DNA of 64,000 nucleotides, taken from Clostridium putrefaciens (GTDB lineage Bacteria > Bacillota > Clostridia > Clostridiales > Clostridiaceae). The notes under the pieces are model-generated. The model was not told the DNA's origin, did no database searches, and saw only the letters and a program-made list of their open reading frames with translations. The DNA is taken from assembly GCF_900461105.1 (NCBI RefSeq), contig NZ_UFWZ01000001.1, positions 1,426,001-1,490,000 on the forward strand, in the 5' to 3' direction. Positions 36,165-45,764 of the stretch are shown one piece after another; position 1 is the stretch's first letter, and every line of letters begins with the position of its first letter. A program made the translations under genes and the position numbers.

Positions 36165-36764
36165 ATGAATGTGATCACTATAAAAATAAGTGGAATAGAT
36201 TACAATTTAAAAGGCGAAGAAAGTGAAGAATACTTAAATGAAGTTGCTAGTTATGTAGACAAAAAGTTAAAATCCTTAATGGACAATAATAAAAAGTTAA
36301 GCGTTTCATCTGCATCGGTGTTAACTGCAATGAATGTAGTAGATGATGTCTTTAAAAGTCAGTCTAAACTTTTAAGTCTCACAGAAAACATATCAAAACT
36401 CGAGCAAAGAGAGTTAGAACTTACAGATCAGCTAGAGGTCCTTAAGAAACAATTGATTCATATGGAAAATTATAATGATGAACTTAAAAGTAAGATAACT
36501 TACTTAGAGTCTGAAACTAATGAAAAAACTGATCAAGAAGAAGTAATTAAATTACAGGATCAGAATAAGGTTTTCGAAGAAAGTGGTAAAGCTTATTTAA
36601 AAGAAAACCGAGAACTTAAGGTAGATAATAAAGAATTAAAGTTTCAACTACAATCTGCTAAGTATAAACTTATAGATATGCAACATAGACTTTTAGAAAA
36701 TCAAATTGATTTGGTAAAGATAAAAAAAGAAAAGAATCCACTAATAGTAGATAAAGCCAAGTGA
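36165..36764 (+). CDS. zapA: Cell division protein ZapA-like, long form
   Basis: FtsZ-ring stabiliser. The first 90 residues match ZapA (VITIKISGIDYNLKGEESEE; VLTAMNVVDDVFKSQ), but the 199-residue protein carries an extra C-terminal coiled coil of about 110 residues rich in Lys/Glu/Leu, as in other clostridial ZapA proteins located before the U32 gene. The ATG at 36165 follows AGAGGGTG; a start at 36138 in frame has no ribosome site. A terminator follows. Confidence 0.85.
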   Translation: MNVITIKISGIDYNLKGEESEEYLNEVASYVDKKLKSLMDNNKKLSVSSASVLTAMNVVDDVFKSQSKLLSLTENISKLEQRELELTDQLEVLKKQLIHMENYNDELKSKITYLESETNEKTDQEEVIKLQDQNKVFEESGKAYLKENRELKVDNKELKFQLQSAKYKLIDMQHRLLENQIDLVKIKKEKNPLIVDKAK

Positions 36765-36783
36765 AAATATAAGCCTATACAAG

Positions 36784-36818
36784 ATTAGAGTGTTGACCAT
36801 GTCAGCACTCTAATTTTA
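36784..36818 (+). terminator. Terminator after zapA
   Basis: 13-bp arms TTAGAGTGTTGAC / GTCAGCACTCTAA (one T-G pair) with loop CAT, then TTTTA. Confidence 0.8.
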
Positions 36819-36845
36819 TAAATAATCTAAACTAGGAGGAAAAGA

Positions 36846-39206
36846 ATGCAAAAAATCGAACTTTTAGCTCCGGCAGGGAGTATGGAAAGCATATATGCCG
36901 CTATAAAAAGTGGAGCTGATGCTATATATATGGGAGGAAGTAAATTTTCAGCAAGAGCATATGCCACTAATTTTAATAACGAAGAATTAATAAAAGCCGT
37001 AGATTATATACATTTAAATGAAAAGAAAGTTTATATAACATTAAATACACTAATAAAACAATGTGAATTAAAAGATGTAATAGAGTATATAGGATTTTTA
37101 TATGAGATAGGTGTTGATGCGCTTATAACTCAAGATCTAGCCATAGCGTATATAATTAAAGATAGATTCAAAAACTTTGAAATTCATGCATCTACTCAAA
37201 TGACAATACATAATGGAGATAGTGCAATGTTCCTTAAGGACTTAGGATTTAAACGGATAGTACTATCAAGGGAGCTATCTCTAGAAGAGATAAAGTATAT
37301 ATCAGATACTTTAGATATAGAAACTGAAATGTTTATCCATGGTGCTCTATGTATATGCTATTCAGGTCAATGCTTAATGAGCAGTATTATAGGCGGTAGG
37401 AGTGGAAATAGAGGCAGATGCGCCCAACCTTGTAGAATGCCCTATACATTAATTAATAAAGATACAAAAGAGGAAAAGAGTGCATTTTTATTAAGCCCAA
37501 AGGATATGTGTACCTTAGAAGATTTAGAAGATATAATAAACACTAAAACATCCTCTTTAAAAATTGAAGGAAGAATGAAAAGGCCCGAATATGTGGCAGG
37601 GGTTGTAGAAACTTATAAAAATGCTATAGATGATATATTAAAAGATAATGAAAGAGTGAGTTTAGAAAAAGAAAAGAAAAAGCTATTACAATTATTTAAT
37701 AGAGAAGGATTTTCAAAGGCATATCTTTATGGAAATAAGGGAAAGGATATGATGTCTTATAATTATCCTAAAAATACAGGTGTATCTATAGGCATTGTTG
37801 ATAAAGATGGATATATAACATTAAAAGAAAGTATAAATTTAAAGGATGGAATAAGATATGAGGATAAAGGATTTACTATATCTAAAATAATTTTAAAAGG
37901 TAAAGAGGTCTTAGGAGCTAAAATTGGAGAAAAGGTTATGCTTTATCCTCTAGAATATAAAAAGTCATGTGAATTATTTAAAACTTTAGATACACAGTTA
38001 ATGAAAAGCTATGAGGGATATTATAAGGAAAAGACAAATATCCTAATAAAAGCTAAGGTGACATTTGAAATAGGTAAGCCCTTTTCCTTAGAGATTAACT
38101 ATAAAGATAAAGTACGAACATTACAAGGTGCCATCGTAGAAAAAGCTAAAAATAGGCCCTTAACTAAGGAAAAGATAATAGAAAATCTTCAAAAGTCTTC
38201 AGATAATGTACTAAAGATATATGACATAAGATTTGAGTCTTATGAAGAAGGGTTTATACCTATTTCTGGAATAAATGAAATTAGACGAAATATTTTAGAA
38301 AAGTTAGAAGATGAAATAATAAAAGAATATAAAAGAAATAAGGTAGCTGAAAACAACTATATCTTAAAAGAGAAAAAGCTACTACAATCACCGGAAGTAA
38401 TGGTGGGTGTAAATACTCTTATGCAGTTAAAAGCTGCAATTGATAGCAATATTAAAGATATAACTATAAATCCTTATTTTAGAGGGTCTCAGTCTATAAC
38501 ATCTATTGATTTTTCTGAAATAGATAAGGATACAAAGATATATATAGAGATACCTACAATAGTAAGAAAAGAATTTAATTCTATAGTAACCTTTATTGAA
38601 AAAAACAAAGAAAACATAGCAGGAATTGTTACATCAAATCTTGGAATAATAAATAGATTTAAAAATAGTATTAGTATAATTGGTAGTTATAAATTAAATT
38701 TATATAATAATTTATCATTAAACATAATGGATGAGTTTACAGATTTAAATTGTATAAGCATAGAACTTAATAGAAAAGAAATAAAAGAAGTTCTTAAAAA
38801 GAAAAGAAATAATTGTCAAGTATTTGTTTATGGAAAGCCTGAACTTATGGTAAGCGAATATTGCCCTATTGGAAGTGTAAATAAGTGCGGGCTTTTAGGA
38901 AATACATCATCTAATAGTAAACCGAAATGCTTAGAAGGTGAGTATGTACTAAAGGATAGGAAGAACATGGACTTTTTAGTTAAGACTGATAGGTTTTGTA
39001 GAAGTCATATATATAACCCGGTACCTATAAATCTAATAGATAAAATAGAAGAATTAAAAGGGTTTGGGGCAGATTCATTCAGGTTAGATTTTATTGATGA
39101 AGATTATGAAAAGGTAATATCAGTATTATCAGTATTAAAAAACAAAGGGTTATTGGATAGCACGGTAGATTATACTAGAGGGCATTATAAAAGGGGAGTA
39201 GAGTAA
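36846..39206 (+). CDS. U32-family protein (RlhA-like, with C-terminal DUF3656)
   Basis: A 786-residue protein of the U32 'peptidase' family, whose studied members act in RNA or ubiquinone hydroxylation rather than proteolysis (RlhA hydroxylates 23S rRNA C2501). The barrel begins ELLAPAGSMESIYAAIKSGA, and the signature is EMFIHGALCICYSGQCLMSS followed by GNRGRCAQPCRMPY, whose cysteines form an iron-sulfur site in relatives. The long C-terminal half (from about 390) has another Cys set (YCPIGSVNKCG, later CRSH). AGGAGGA precedes the start. An RlhA-like role is inference. Confidence 0.85.
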   Translation: MQKIELLAPAGSMESIYAAIKSGADAIYMGGSKFSARAYATNFNNEELIKAVDYIHLNEKKVYITLNTLIKQCELKDVIEYIGFLYEIGVDALITQDLAIAYIIKDRFKNFEIHASTQMTIHNGDSAMFLKDLGFKRIVLSRELSLEEIKYISDTLDIETEMFIHGALCICYSGQCLMSSIIGGRSGNRGRCAQPCRMPYTLINKDTKEEKSAFLLSPKDMCTLEDLEDIINTKTSSLKIEGRMKRPEYVAGVVETYKNAIDDILKDNERVSLEKEKKKLLQLFNREGFSKAYLYGNKGKDMMSYNYPKNTGVSIGIVDKDGYITLKESINLKDGIRYEDKGFTISKIILKGKEVLGAKIGEKVMLYPLEYKKSCELFKTLDTQLMKSYEGYYKEKTNILIKAKVTFEIGKPFSLEINYKDKVRTLQGAIVEKAKNRPLTKEKIIENLQKSSDNVLKIYDIRFESYEEGFIPISGINEIRRNILEKLEDEIIKEYKRNKVAENNYILKEKKLLQSPEVMVGVNTLMQLKAAIDSNIKDITINPYFRGSQSITSIDFSEIDKDTKIYIEIPTIVRKEFNSIVTFIEKNKENIAGIVTSNLGIINRFKNSISIIGSYKLNLYNNLSLNIMDEFTDLNCISIELNRKEIKEVLKKKRNNCQVFVYGKPELMVSEYCPIGSVNKCGLLGNTSSNSKPKCLEGEYVLKDRKNMDFLVKTDRFCRSHIYNPVPINLIDKIEELKGFGADSFRLDFIDEDYEKVISVLSVLKNKGLLDSTVDYTRGHYKRGVE

Positions 39207-39268
39207 TAATTTTAGGCTGTTTTTAGAGAATAAATAAAATGGTTTATAGATAAAGGAGTTGATTACTT

Positions 39269-41629
39269 ATGAATAACAGGGCGTTAAAGATATTAGAATT
39301 TAGTAAAGTAAAAGATGAAATTAAAAGATATGCGTCAACTAAAGCGGCAAAAGATATGGTAGATGATTTGGTGCCATATAAAAATGTATATGAAGTAAAT
39401 AGAAGTCTTAAGGAAACAGAAGAGGCTTTCAATAGTATGGTAAAAAAGGGGTCACCACCATTTTATGGCTTATACGATGTCAGGGATTATTTAGTAAGAA
39501 TTGAAAAAGGTGGTGGGATTTTAGCCACTAATTTATTAAAGATAGCTCAAATGTTAAGGTGTAGCAGAGGTATTAAGGATTATGTAAATCGAAAGGTAGA
39601 GGAAGAGTCTTTTCCTATGCTTGAAGATATATGTGAGGGTATAGTTCCATTAAAAAGTTTAGAAGAAGAAATATTTCAAATTATAGTTAGTGATGAAGAA
39701 ATTTCAGACAGGGCAAGCGATACATTATACACTATAAGGAAAAGTCTAAAGGAAAAAAACAGTTCATTAAAGGATAAGGTGAACTCTTTAATAAAAACAT
39801 ACTCTAAATATCTACAAGAAAATCTTTATACTGTAAGAGGAGATAGGTATGTAATACCAGTAAAAGCAGAGCATAAGGGGATGGTTCCAGGCCTTGTACA
39901 TGATCAAAGTTCATCTGGAGCTACCCTGTTTATAGAGCCTATGGGACTTGTAAATTTAAATAATGATATAAAAGAGCTTATGTTAAAAGAAGAAGCAGAA
40001 ATTGAAAGAATACTAGATGAGTTATGCTTTAAAATTTATGAAAAGATTGAAGTTATAAAAGTTAGTGCACAAATCCTTTGGGAAATAGATTTTATCTTTT
40101 CAAAGGCTAAGTACGCAAGTGAAATAAATGCTATAAAGCCAAGAGTAAATGAAGACGGAAGCTTTAATATAGTACAGGGAAGACATCCGCTTATAGATCC
40201 AAAGATAGTTGTACCTTCCGATATATATTTAGGTAAAGATTTCACTTCAATTGTTATAACAGGACCTAATACTGGAGGTAAAACTGTAACTTTAAAGACA
40301 GTGGGCCTTTTGCATATAATGGCTATGAGCGGTGTTATGATACCAGCTGCACATAATTCTTCTATAAACCTTTTTGATGAAGTGTTTGCTGATATCGGTG
40401 ATGAACAAAGTATTGAACAAAGTTTATCAACATTTTCATCTCATATGACCAATATAGTAAGCATAATAAAGGAAGCCGACAAAGGATCCTTGGTGCTTTT
40501 TGATGAACTTGGAGCTGGTACAGACCCTACAGAAGGAGCAGCCTTAGCTATGTCTATATTAGAGCATCTTAAATCTAAGGATGTAAAAATAATTGCAACT
40601 ACTCATTATAGCGAGTTAAAAGTTTATGCTATTAATACTGAAGGCGTTGAAAATGCATCGGTAGAATTTGATGTTAAAACATTACGACCTACCTATAGGT
40701 TGCTTATAGGAATACCAGGAAAGTCTAATGCCTTTGAAATATCAAGGAAACTTGGGCTTCCTGACTATATTATTCAAAGTTCTAGAGAGCTTATATCAAA
40801 AGATAGCTTAGAATTCGAGGATTTAATTGAAAGCCTACAATCTAAAAGCGTTGAGGCAGATAAATTTGAGAGAGAAGCTAGGATATTAAAAGAAGAAAGT
40901 GAGAAGTTAAAGGAAAAGTATGAACAAAAACTTCAAACTTTAGAAATTTCAAAGGAAAAGATATTAGAAGAATCTAAAAGAAAGGCTAAAGTTGCTCTTA
41001 AAGATGCTAAAGAAGAAGCAGATGCTATATTAAAAAATATTAGAGAACTTGAAAAAATGGGGTATTCATCTAAAGCAAGACAAGACATAGAGGAGCATAG
41101 AAATAAATTAGCTAAGGAATTAGATAAACAAAGTACAACACTTATACCAAAGGAACATAAGGGTGAAAAGTTAGTAAGTGTTAAGCTTGGAGAAGAGGTA
41201 TTTGTACCATCTTTAAATCAAAATGTTGTAGTTCTTACAAATCCTGACAACAAGGGAGAAGTTCAGGTTGAAGCAGGTATAATGAAGATAAATCTTAAGC
41301 TTCAGGATCTTAGAAAGATAAATAATAATAAAAATGTAAAAGAAAAAAGAAACAGCAAAAGACAAGTTAATCTAAATTTAAAAAGTGTAAGTGTATCTGT
41401 AGACCTTAGAGGACAGGACTCTGAAGAAGCTTGTTATAGTGCTGATAAGTATTTAGATGAGGCATATTTAGGGGGGCTTGGATTAGTTTCACTTATACAT
41501 GGCAAGGGTACGGGAGTGCTTAGAAAGGCTATAAATGATATGCTTAAAAGACATCCTCATGTTAAGAGCTTTAGACTTGGTGAGTATGGAGAAGGTGGAG
41601 ATGGGGTAACCATGGTACAATTAAAGTAG
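39269..41629 (+). CDS. mutS2: MutS2 endonuclease/ribosome-rescue ATPase
   Basis: A MutS-like ATPase lacking the mismatch-recognition domain; known MutS2 proteins suppress recombination and split collided ribosomes. The 786-residue protein has a clamp/lever region, Walker A GPNTGGKTVT (about 332-341), Walker B LVLFDELGAGTDPTEG, a coiled coil (about 510-620) and a C-terminal Smr domain with VDLRGQDSEEA and HGKGTGVLRK (nuclease core). AAAGGAG precedes the start. Confidence 0.96.
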   Translation: MNNRALKILEFSKVKDEIKRYASTKAAKDMVDDLVPYKNVYEVNRSLKETEEAFNSMVKKGSPPFYGLYDVRDYLVRIEKGGGILATNLLKIAQMLRCSRGIKDYVNRKVEEESFPMLEDICEGIVPLKSLEEEIFQIIVSDEEISDRASDTLYTIRKSLKEKNSSLKDKVNSLIKTYSKYLQENLYTVRGDRYVIPVKAEHKGMVPGLVHDQSSSGATLFIEPMGLVNLNNDIKELMLKEEAEIERILDELCFKIYEKIEVIKVSAQILWEIDFIFSKAKYASEINAIKPRVNEDGSFNIVQGRHPLIDPKIVVPSDIYLGKDFTSIVITGPNTGGKTVTLKTVGLLHIMAMSGVMIPAAHNSSINLFDEVFADIGDEQSIEQSLSTFSSHMTNIVSIIKEADKGSLVLFDELGAGTDPTEGAALAMSILEHLKSKDVKIIATTHYSELKVYAINTEGVENASVEFDVKTLRPTYRLLIGIPGKSNAFEISRKLGLPDYIIQSSRELISKDSLEFEDLIESLQSKSVEADKFEREARILKEESEKLKEKYEQKLQTLEISKEKILEESKRKAKVALKDAKEEADAILKNIRELEKMGYSSKARQDIEEHRNKLAKELDKQSTTLIPKEHKGEKLVSVKLGEEVFVPSLNQNVVVLTNPDNKGEVQVEAGIMKINLKLQDLRKINNNKNVKEKRNSKRQVNLNLKSVSVSVDLRGQDSEEACYSADKYLDEAYLGGLGLVSLIHGKGTGVLRKAINDMLKRHPHVKSFRLGEYGEGGDGVTMVQLK

Positions 41630-41645
41630 TAAAGGATGTGTTTTT

Positions 41646-42092
41646 TTGATTATAGTAAGTGCATGCCTTTATGGCGTTAATTGTAGATTTGATGGAAAGT
41701 CTAGTGAAAATGCTAAAATAATTGATGCATTTAAAAATGATCAAGTTATTTTAGTGTGCCCGGAAGAGCTAGGAGGTCTTAAGACACCAAGAACCCCTTG
41801 TGAGATATATAAAGGCACTGGTAAAGAGGTGCTAAAGGGTATGAGTAAAGTTAAGTCATCAAAGGATGAAGATTTCACAAGATACTTTGTAAAAGGTGCA
41901 GAAGAAACTTTAAAGATAGCAAAAAGGTTTGATGTTAAAAAAGCTATTTTAAAATCTAAAAGTCCATCTTGCGGACTTAATAGAATATATAACGGGAATT
42001 TTGATAAAACCTTAGTTAAAGGTAATGGTGTAACGGCACAAATACTAATAGATAATGGAATAGATATAATAACGGAAAATGAAGTAGGGTAA
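41646..42092 (+). CDS. DUF523 family protein
   Basis: A 148-residue protein of unknown function. It matches DUF523: IIVSACLYGVNCRFDGKSSE at the start, VCPEELGGLKTPR, and KSKSPSCGLNRIYNGNF near the end, with cysteines at CLYGVNC, CPEE and SCG that may form a metal or iron-sulfur site. It starts at TTG (41646), with AAAGGATG upstream. It lies 16 bp after mutS2 and probably shares its transcript; a terminator follows. Confidence 0.87.
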   Translation: MIIVSACLYGVNCRFDGKSSENAKIIDAFKNDQVILVCPEELGGLKTPRTPCEIYKGTGKEVLKGMSKVKSSKDEDFTRYFVKGAEETLKIAKRFDVKKAILKSKSPSCGLNRIYNGNFDKTLVKGNGVTAQILIDNGIDIITENEVG

Positions 42093-42122
42093 AATCAAAT
42101 TGATAACAATAAGGTGAAAAGT

Positions 42123-42170
42123 AAAAGAAATTTATCAAAATATACATCTTTTTGATAAATTTCTTTTATT
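42123..42170 (+). terminator. Terminator after the DUF523 gene
   Basis: 18-bp perfect arms AAAAGAAATTTATCAAAA / TTTTGATAAATTTCTTTT with a 9-base loop, 30 bp after the stop. Confidence 0.85.
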
Positions 42171-42173
42171 CAA

Positions 42174-42213
42174 AGATTTAGATTACATAATAATTATTAT
42201 GTAATCTAAATCT
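42174..42213. repeat. 40-bp perfect palindrome before dxr
   Basis: Two 20-base arms (AGATTTAGATTACATAATAA and its exact reverse complement) with no spacer. It immediately follows the terminator. The remaining 180 bp up to dxr are AT-rich with no other recognisable signal. Confidence 0.9.
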
Positions 42214-42394
42214 AAAGGTAAACTAAAAACTTAAAATGCAAAATTTCTAAAAGGAATAATTCAAAAATATATTAATAAAATAATAATAAACACTCCATTT
42301 AACAAACTTACTTTATATAAAAGAATATATATGGTATATTAAATTTTATAAGAATTATATACTAATACTTAGTTAAAACTTAGGAGGAATGTTA

Positions 42395-43549
42395 ATGAAA
42401 AATATCACTATAATTGGTGCTACAGGATCTATAGGGATGCAAACCCTAGATGTAATTAGAAAAGATACAGAAAACTTTAATCTTGTAGCAGTATCTTTAA
42501 ATAAAAATTATGAAAAGGCTATTGAAATAATAGAAGAATTCCACCCTAAATATATGGTAGTAAATGATTATGAAACTTACAAAGCCATTAAAGAATTTAT
42601 ATATAAAGAAAAAAAGAAAACTTCACTATTAAATGATATAGAAGGATTAAATTATATTGCATCTTTAGACGAAATTGATACAGTAGTTACATCTGTAGTT
42701 GGAATGATAGGGCTAGAACCAACGCTTAAAGCTATTAGAGCTGGTAAAAACATAGCACTTGCAAATAAAGAAACTCTAGTAGTAGCTGGTGAACTTATAA
42801 TGGAAGAGGCTAGAATTAATAATGTTAGTATACTTCCTGTGGATTCAGAACATAGCGCAATTTTTCAATGTATTCAAGGAAATACAGATAATAAAATAAA
42901 TAAAATAATTTTAACCGCATCTGGAGGGCCTTTTAGAGGTAAAAGCATAAGAGATTTAAAAAAGGTTACATTAAAAGAAGCGTTAAATCATCCTAATTGG
43001 AAAATGGGAAGTAAAATAACTATTGATTCAGCAACACTTATGAATAAAGGGCTAGAAGTAATAGAAGCACATCATTTATTTAATGTAAACTATGAAGATA
43101 TAAATGTAGTGGTTCATCCTCAAAGCATAATACATTCTGGAGTGGAGTTTAAAGATGGATCTGTTATTACACAGATGGGGAATCCAGATATGAGGCTTCC
43201 TATACAGTATGCTTTAAATTATCCAAAGAGAAAAGAATCTGTAGTAGATACACTAGACTTTTTTTCTTTAAAACCCTTAACCTTTGAAAAACCTGATATG
43301 AATACATTTAGATGCTTAAGTTTAGCTTTTGAAGCAGGAAAAATCAGTGGGCTTATGCCAACTATATTAAACGCTGCAAATGAAGTATGTGTTAGTCTTT
43401 TTATAAATAAGAAAATAAACTTTTTAGATATACCTGTTATAATAGAAGAATGCATGAGAAGATTTAATTTTAATTTAGAATTAAATTTAAACAACATAAA
43501 AGATAAGGATAAAGAAGTAAGATCCTATATAAACTCAAAATATAATTAG
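42395..43549 (+). CDS. dxr: 1-deoxy-D-xylulose 5-phosphate reductoisomerase
   Basis: Second enzyme of the MEP isoprenoid pathway, making MEP from DXP with NADPH. The 384-residue protein has GATGSIGMQTLDVI (NADPH binding), ANKETLVVAGELIM, the metal site PVDSEHSAIFQC, and the substrate loop TIDSATLMNKGLEVIEAHHLF. The ATG at 42395 lies 7 bp after AGGAGG; an ATG at 42389 overlaps that site. It forms an operon with rseP, ispG and probably polC. cdsA and uppS, usually just upstream, are not here. Confidence 0.96.
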   Translation: MKNITIIGATGSIGMQTLDVIRKDTENFNLVAVSLNKNYEKAIEIIEEFHPKYMVVNDYETYKAIKEFIYKEKKKTSLLNDIEGLNYIASLDEIDTVVTSVVGMIGLEPTLKAIRAGKNIALANKETLVVAGELIMEEARINNVSILPVDSEHSAIFQCIQGNTDNKINKIILTASGGPFRGKSIRDLKKVTLKEALNHPNWKMGSKITIDSATLMNKGLEVIEAHHLFNVNYEDINVVVHPQSIIHSGVEFKDGSVITQMGNPDMRLPIQYALNYPKRKESVVDTLDFFSLKPLTFEKPDMNTFRCLSLAFEAGKISGLMPTILNAANEVCVSLFINKKINFLDIPVIIEECMRRFNFNLELNLNNIKDKDKEVRSYINSKYN

Positions 43550-43563
43550 GAGGAATATAATAT

Positions 43564-44574
43564 ATGTATATAGTTTGGGCTGTATTAGCATTTAGTTTGC
43601 TTATAGTTGGACACGAATTAGGCCATTTTACCCTTGCAAAGCTTAATGGAATAAAGGTTGAAGAATTTTCACTAGGGATGGGTCCTAAAATTTTTGGATT
43701 TAAGGGTAAAGAAACAGAATATCTTATAAAGGTTCTACCTATTGGTGGTTATGTAAAAATGCTTGGAGAAGAGGAAAATATAAATGATGAAAGAGCATTT
43801 TCATCTAAGTCTCCTTTAAGAAGGATAAGCGTAATAGCTGCAGGACCTATAATGAATTTTATACTAGCTTTACTTTTGTTTGCAATTATAGCTATGAATA
43901 ATGGGTTTGTGTTGCCTAAGATAAATGAAGTTATTGATAACTCCCCTGCCATGGAATCAGGACTTGTTTCTGGAGATAATATAAAAAGTCTTAACGGAAA
44001 AAAAGTTTCAACATGGGAAGACTTTGCTATGGGAGTATCTTTAGGAAAGGGCGAAAATATAGACTTACAAATTGAGAGAAATGGAGAAATTAAAGATATT
44101 ATTATAACACCTAGATTTAATGAAGAATTAAATAAATTTGCTGTAGGTATATCACCTGCCATAATGGAAAATCCAAATTTCATTCAATCTATTAATTATG
44201 CTGGGTTACAAAGTAAGTCATTAATTAGTCAAACATTTGGAGCTTTAAAAACTATATTTACAGGGAAGGCTACATTAAATGATGTAGGAGGACCTGTGAC
44301 TATAATAAAGGCAACCGGTGCAGCAGCTAAATCTGGGATATGGAATTTGTTGTTTTTTGCTGCATTTTTAAGTATACAACTAGGTATATTTAATCTGCTA
44401 CCATTCCCAGCTTTAGACGGAGGATGGATTTTCTTGTTATTTATAGAACTTATAACTCGTAAAAAGATAAGTGATAAGGTAATAGGCACATTAAATTATA
44501 TTGGCTTCTCATGCCTTATAGTGATAATGATATTAGTAACTATAAAGGACATATTACGCCCTATAAGTTTTTAG
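43564..44574 (+). CDS. rseP: RIP site-2 membrane metalloprotease RseP
   Basis: Intramembrane zinc protease that cleaves anti-sigma factors and signal-peptide remnants. The 336-residue protein has the HExxH site in VGHELGHFTLAK (first helix), a PDZ domain (about 105-190: INEVIDNSPAMESGLVSGDN) and the second metal motif FNLLPFPALDGGWI with the conserved Asp. AGGAGGAA precedes the start; ispG follows 12 bp later. Confidence 0.95.
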   Translation: MYIVWAVLAFSLLIVGHELGHFTLAKLNGIKVEEFSLGMGPKIFGFKGKETEYLIKVLPIGGYVKMLGEEENINDERAFSSKSPLRRISVIAAGPIMNFILALLLFAIIAMNNGFVLPKINEVIDNSPAMESGLVSGDNIKSLNGKKVSTWEDFAMGVSLGKGENIDLQIERNGEIKDIIITPRFNEELNKFAVGISPAIMENPNFIQSINYAGLQSKSLISQTFGALKTIFTGKATLNDVGGPVTIIKATGAAAKSGIWNLLFFAAFLSIQLGIFNLLPFPALDGGWIFLLFIELITRKKISDKVIGTLNYIGFSCLIVIMILVTIKDILRPISF

Positions 44575-44586
44575 GAGATGAATAAA

Positions 44587-45636
44587 ATGGATAGAAAAAC
44601 TACTCATAAAGTTAAGGTTGGAAATATATATGTAGGAGGAGATGCTCCTATAACTGTTCAATCTATGACGAATACAGATACGAGAGATATAAAAGCCACA
44701 GTACAACAAATTAATGAATTAACAAAAGCAGGATGCGACATAATAAGATGTGCAGTACCCGATATGGAGGCTGCAATAGCTATAAAGGAAATAATAAAAC
44801 AAATTGATATTCCTTTAGTTGCAGATATACATTTTGATTATAGATTAGCTTTAGAATCTATAAATAATGGTATATCTGCCCTTAGAATAAATCCTGGGAA
44901 CATTGGAAGCTTAGATAGGGTAGAACTATTAGCAAAAAAGGCTAAGGAAAAAGACATACCCATACGAATAGGGGTAAATAGTGGATCTTTAGATAAGACA
45001 CTTTTAGCTAAATACGGGAAAGTTACATCGGAGGCATTAGTAGAAAGTGCTCTTAGTCATATAAGTATATTAGAAAAGGTTAATTTTAATGATATTGTTA
45101 TATCTATTAAGTCTTCGGATGTACCTATAATGATAGATAGTTATAGATTAATGTCAAAAAGCACAGATTACCCTCTTCATTTAGGGGTTACAGAGGCAGG
45201 AACTATATGGAGGGGCAGTATAAAGTCCTCTGTAGGAATAGGAGCCTTATTATCAGAAGGTATTGGAGATACTATAAGAGTATCCCTTACCGGTGATCCT
45301 TTAGAGGAAATAAAGGTGGGTAAAGAAATTTTGAAGTCACTTGGACTAATTAAAGGTGGAATTGAATTTATATCTTGCCCTACTTGTGGTAGGACTCAAA
45401 TTGACCTTATAAATATAGCAAAACAGGTTGAAGACAGGATATCTAATTTAGATAAAAACATTAAAGTTGCTGTTATGGGCTGCGTAGTTAATGGACCTGG
45501 AGAAGCAAGGGAAGCAGATATAGGCATTGCTGGAGGTAATGGCGAAGGTCTAATATTTAAAAAAGGTGAAATAATAAAGAAGGTAAAAGAAAATGAACTC
45601 GTAGAAGCACTAATAAAAGAAATAGAAAGTATGTAG
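44587..45636 (+). CDS. ispG: 4-hydroxy-3-methylbut-2-en-1-yl diphosphate synthase
   Basis: Iron-sulfur enzyme of the late MEP pathway (GcpE). The 349-residue protein has a TIM-barrel N-half (VQSMTNTDTRDIKATV; RINPGNIG) and the [4Fe-4S] ligands in SCPTCGRTQIDL and VMGCVVNGPGEAREADIG. The ATG at 44587 has AGGAG about 9 bp upstream; the ATG at 44578 overlaps it. The stop codon lies within the left arm of the terminator. Confidence 0.96.
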   Translation: MDRKTTHKVKVGNIYVGGDAPITVQSMTNTDTRDIKATVQQINELTKAGCDIIRCAVPDMEAAIAIKEIIKQIDIPLVADIHFDYRLALESINNGISALRINPGNIGSLDRVELLAKKAKEKDIPIRIGVNSGSLDKTLLAKYGKVTSEALVESALSHISILEKVNFNDIVISIKSSDVPIMIDSYRLMSKSTDYPLHLGVTEAGTIWRGSIKSSVGIGALLSEGIGDTIRVSLTGDPLEEIKVGKEILKSLGLIKGGIEFISCPTCGRTQIDLINIAKQVEDRISNLDKNIKVAVMGCVVNGPGEAREADIGIAGGNGEGLIFKKGEIIKKVKENELVEALIKEIESM

Positions 45637-45660
45637 GTAAATCCTACATACTTTCTATTA
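45621..45660 (+). terminator. Strong hairpin overlapping the ispG stop
   Basis: A perfect 17-bp stem (AATAGAAAGTATGTAGG / CCTACATACTTTCTATT) with loop TAAAT. The left arm encodes the last residues and the stop of ispG. There is no long T tract, so it may be a terminator or an mRNA 3' stabiliser. Confidence 0.7.
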
Positions 45661-45764
45661 ACTACTAGCACATTAAGGGAGGTGAACTGTTCCAAAATTT
45701 ATAATTAATATTAAACTCATAACAACTTTATAGGTTATTATAAGATTTTGGGAACGGAAGAAAA

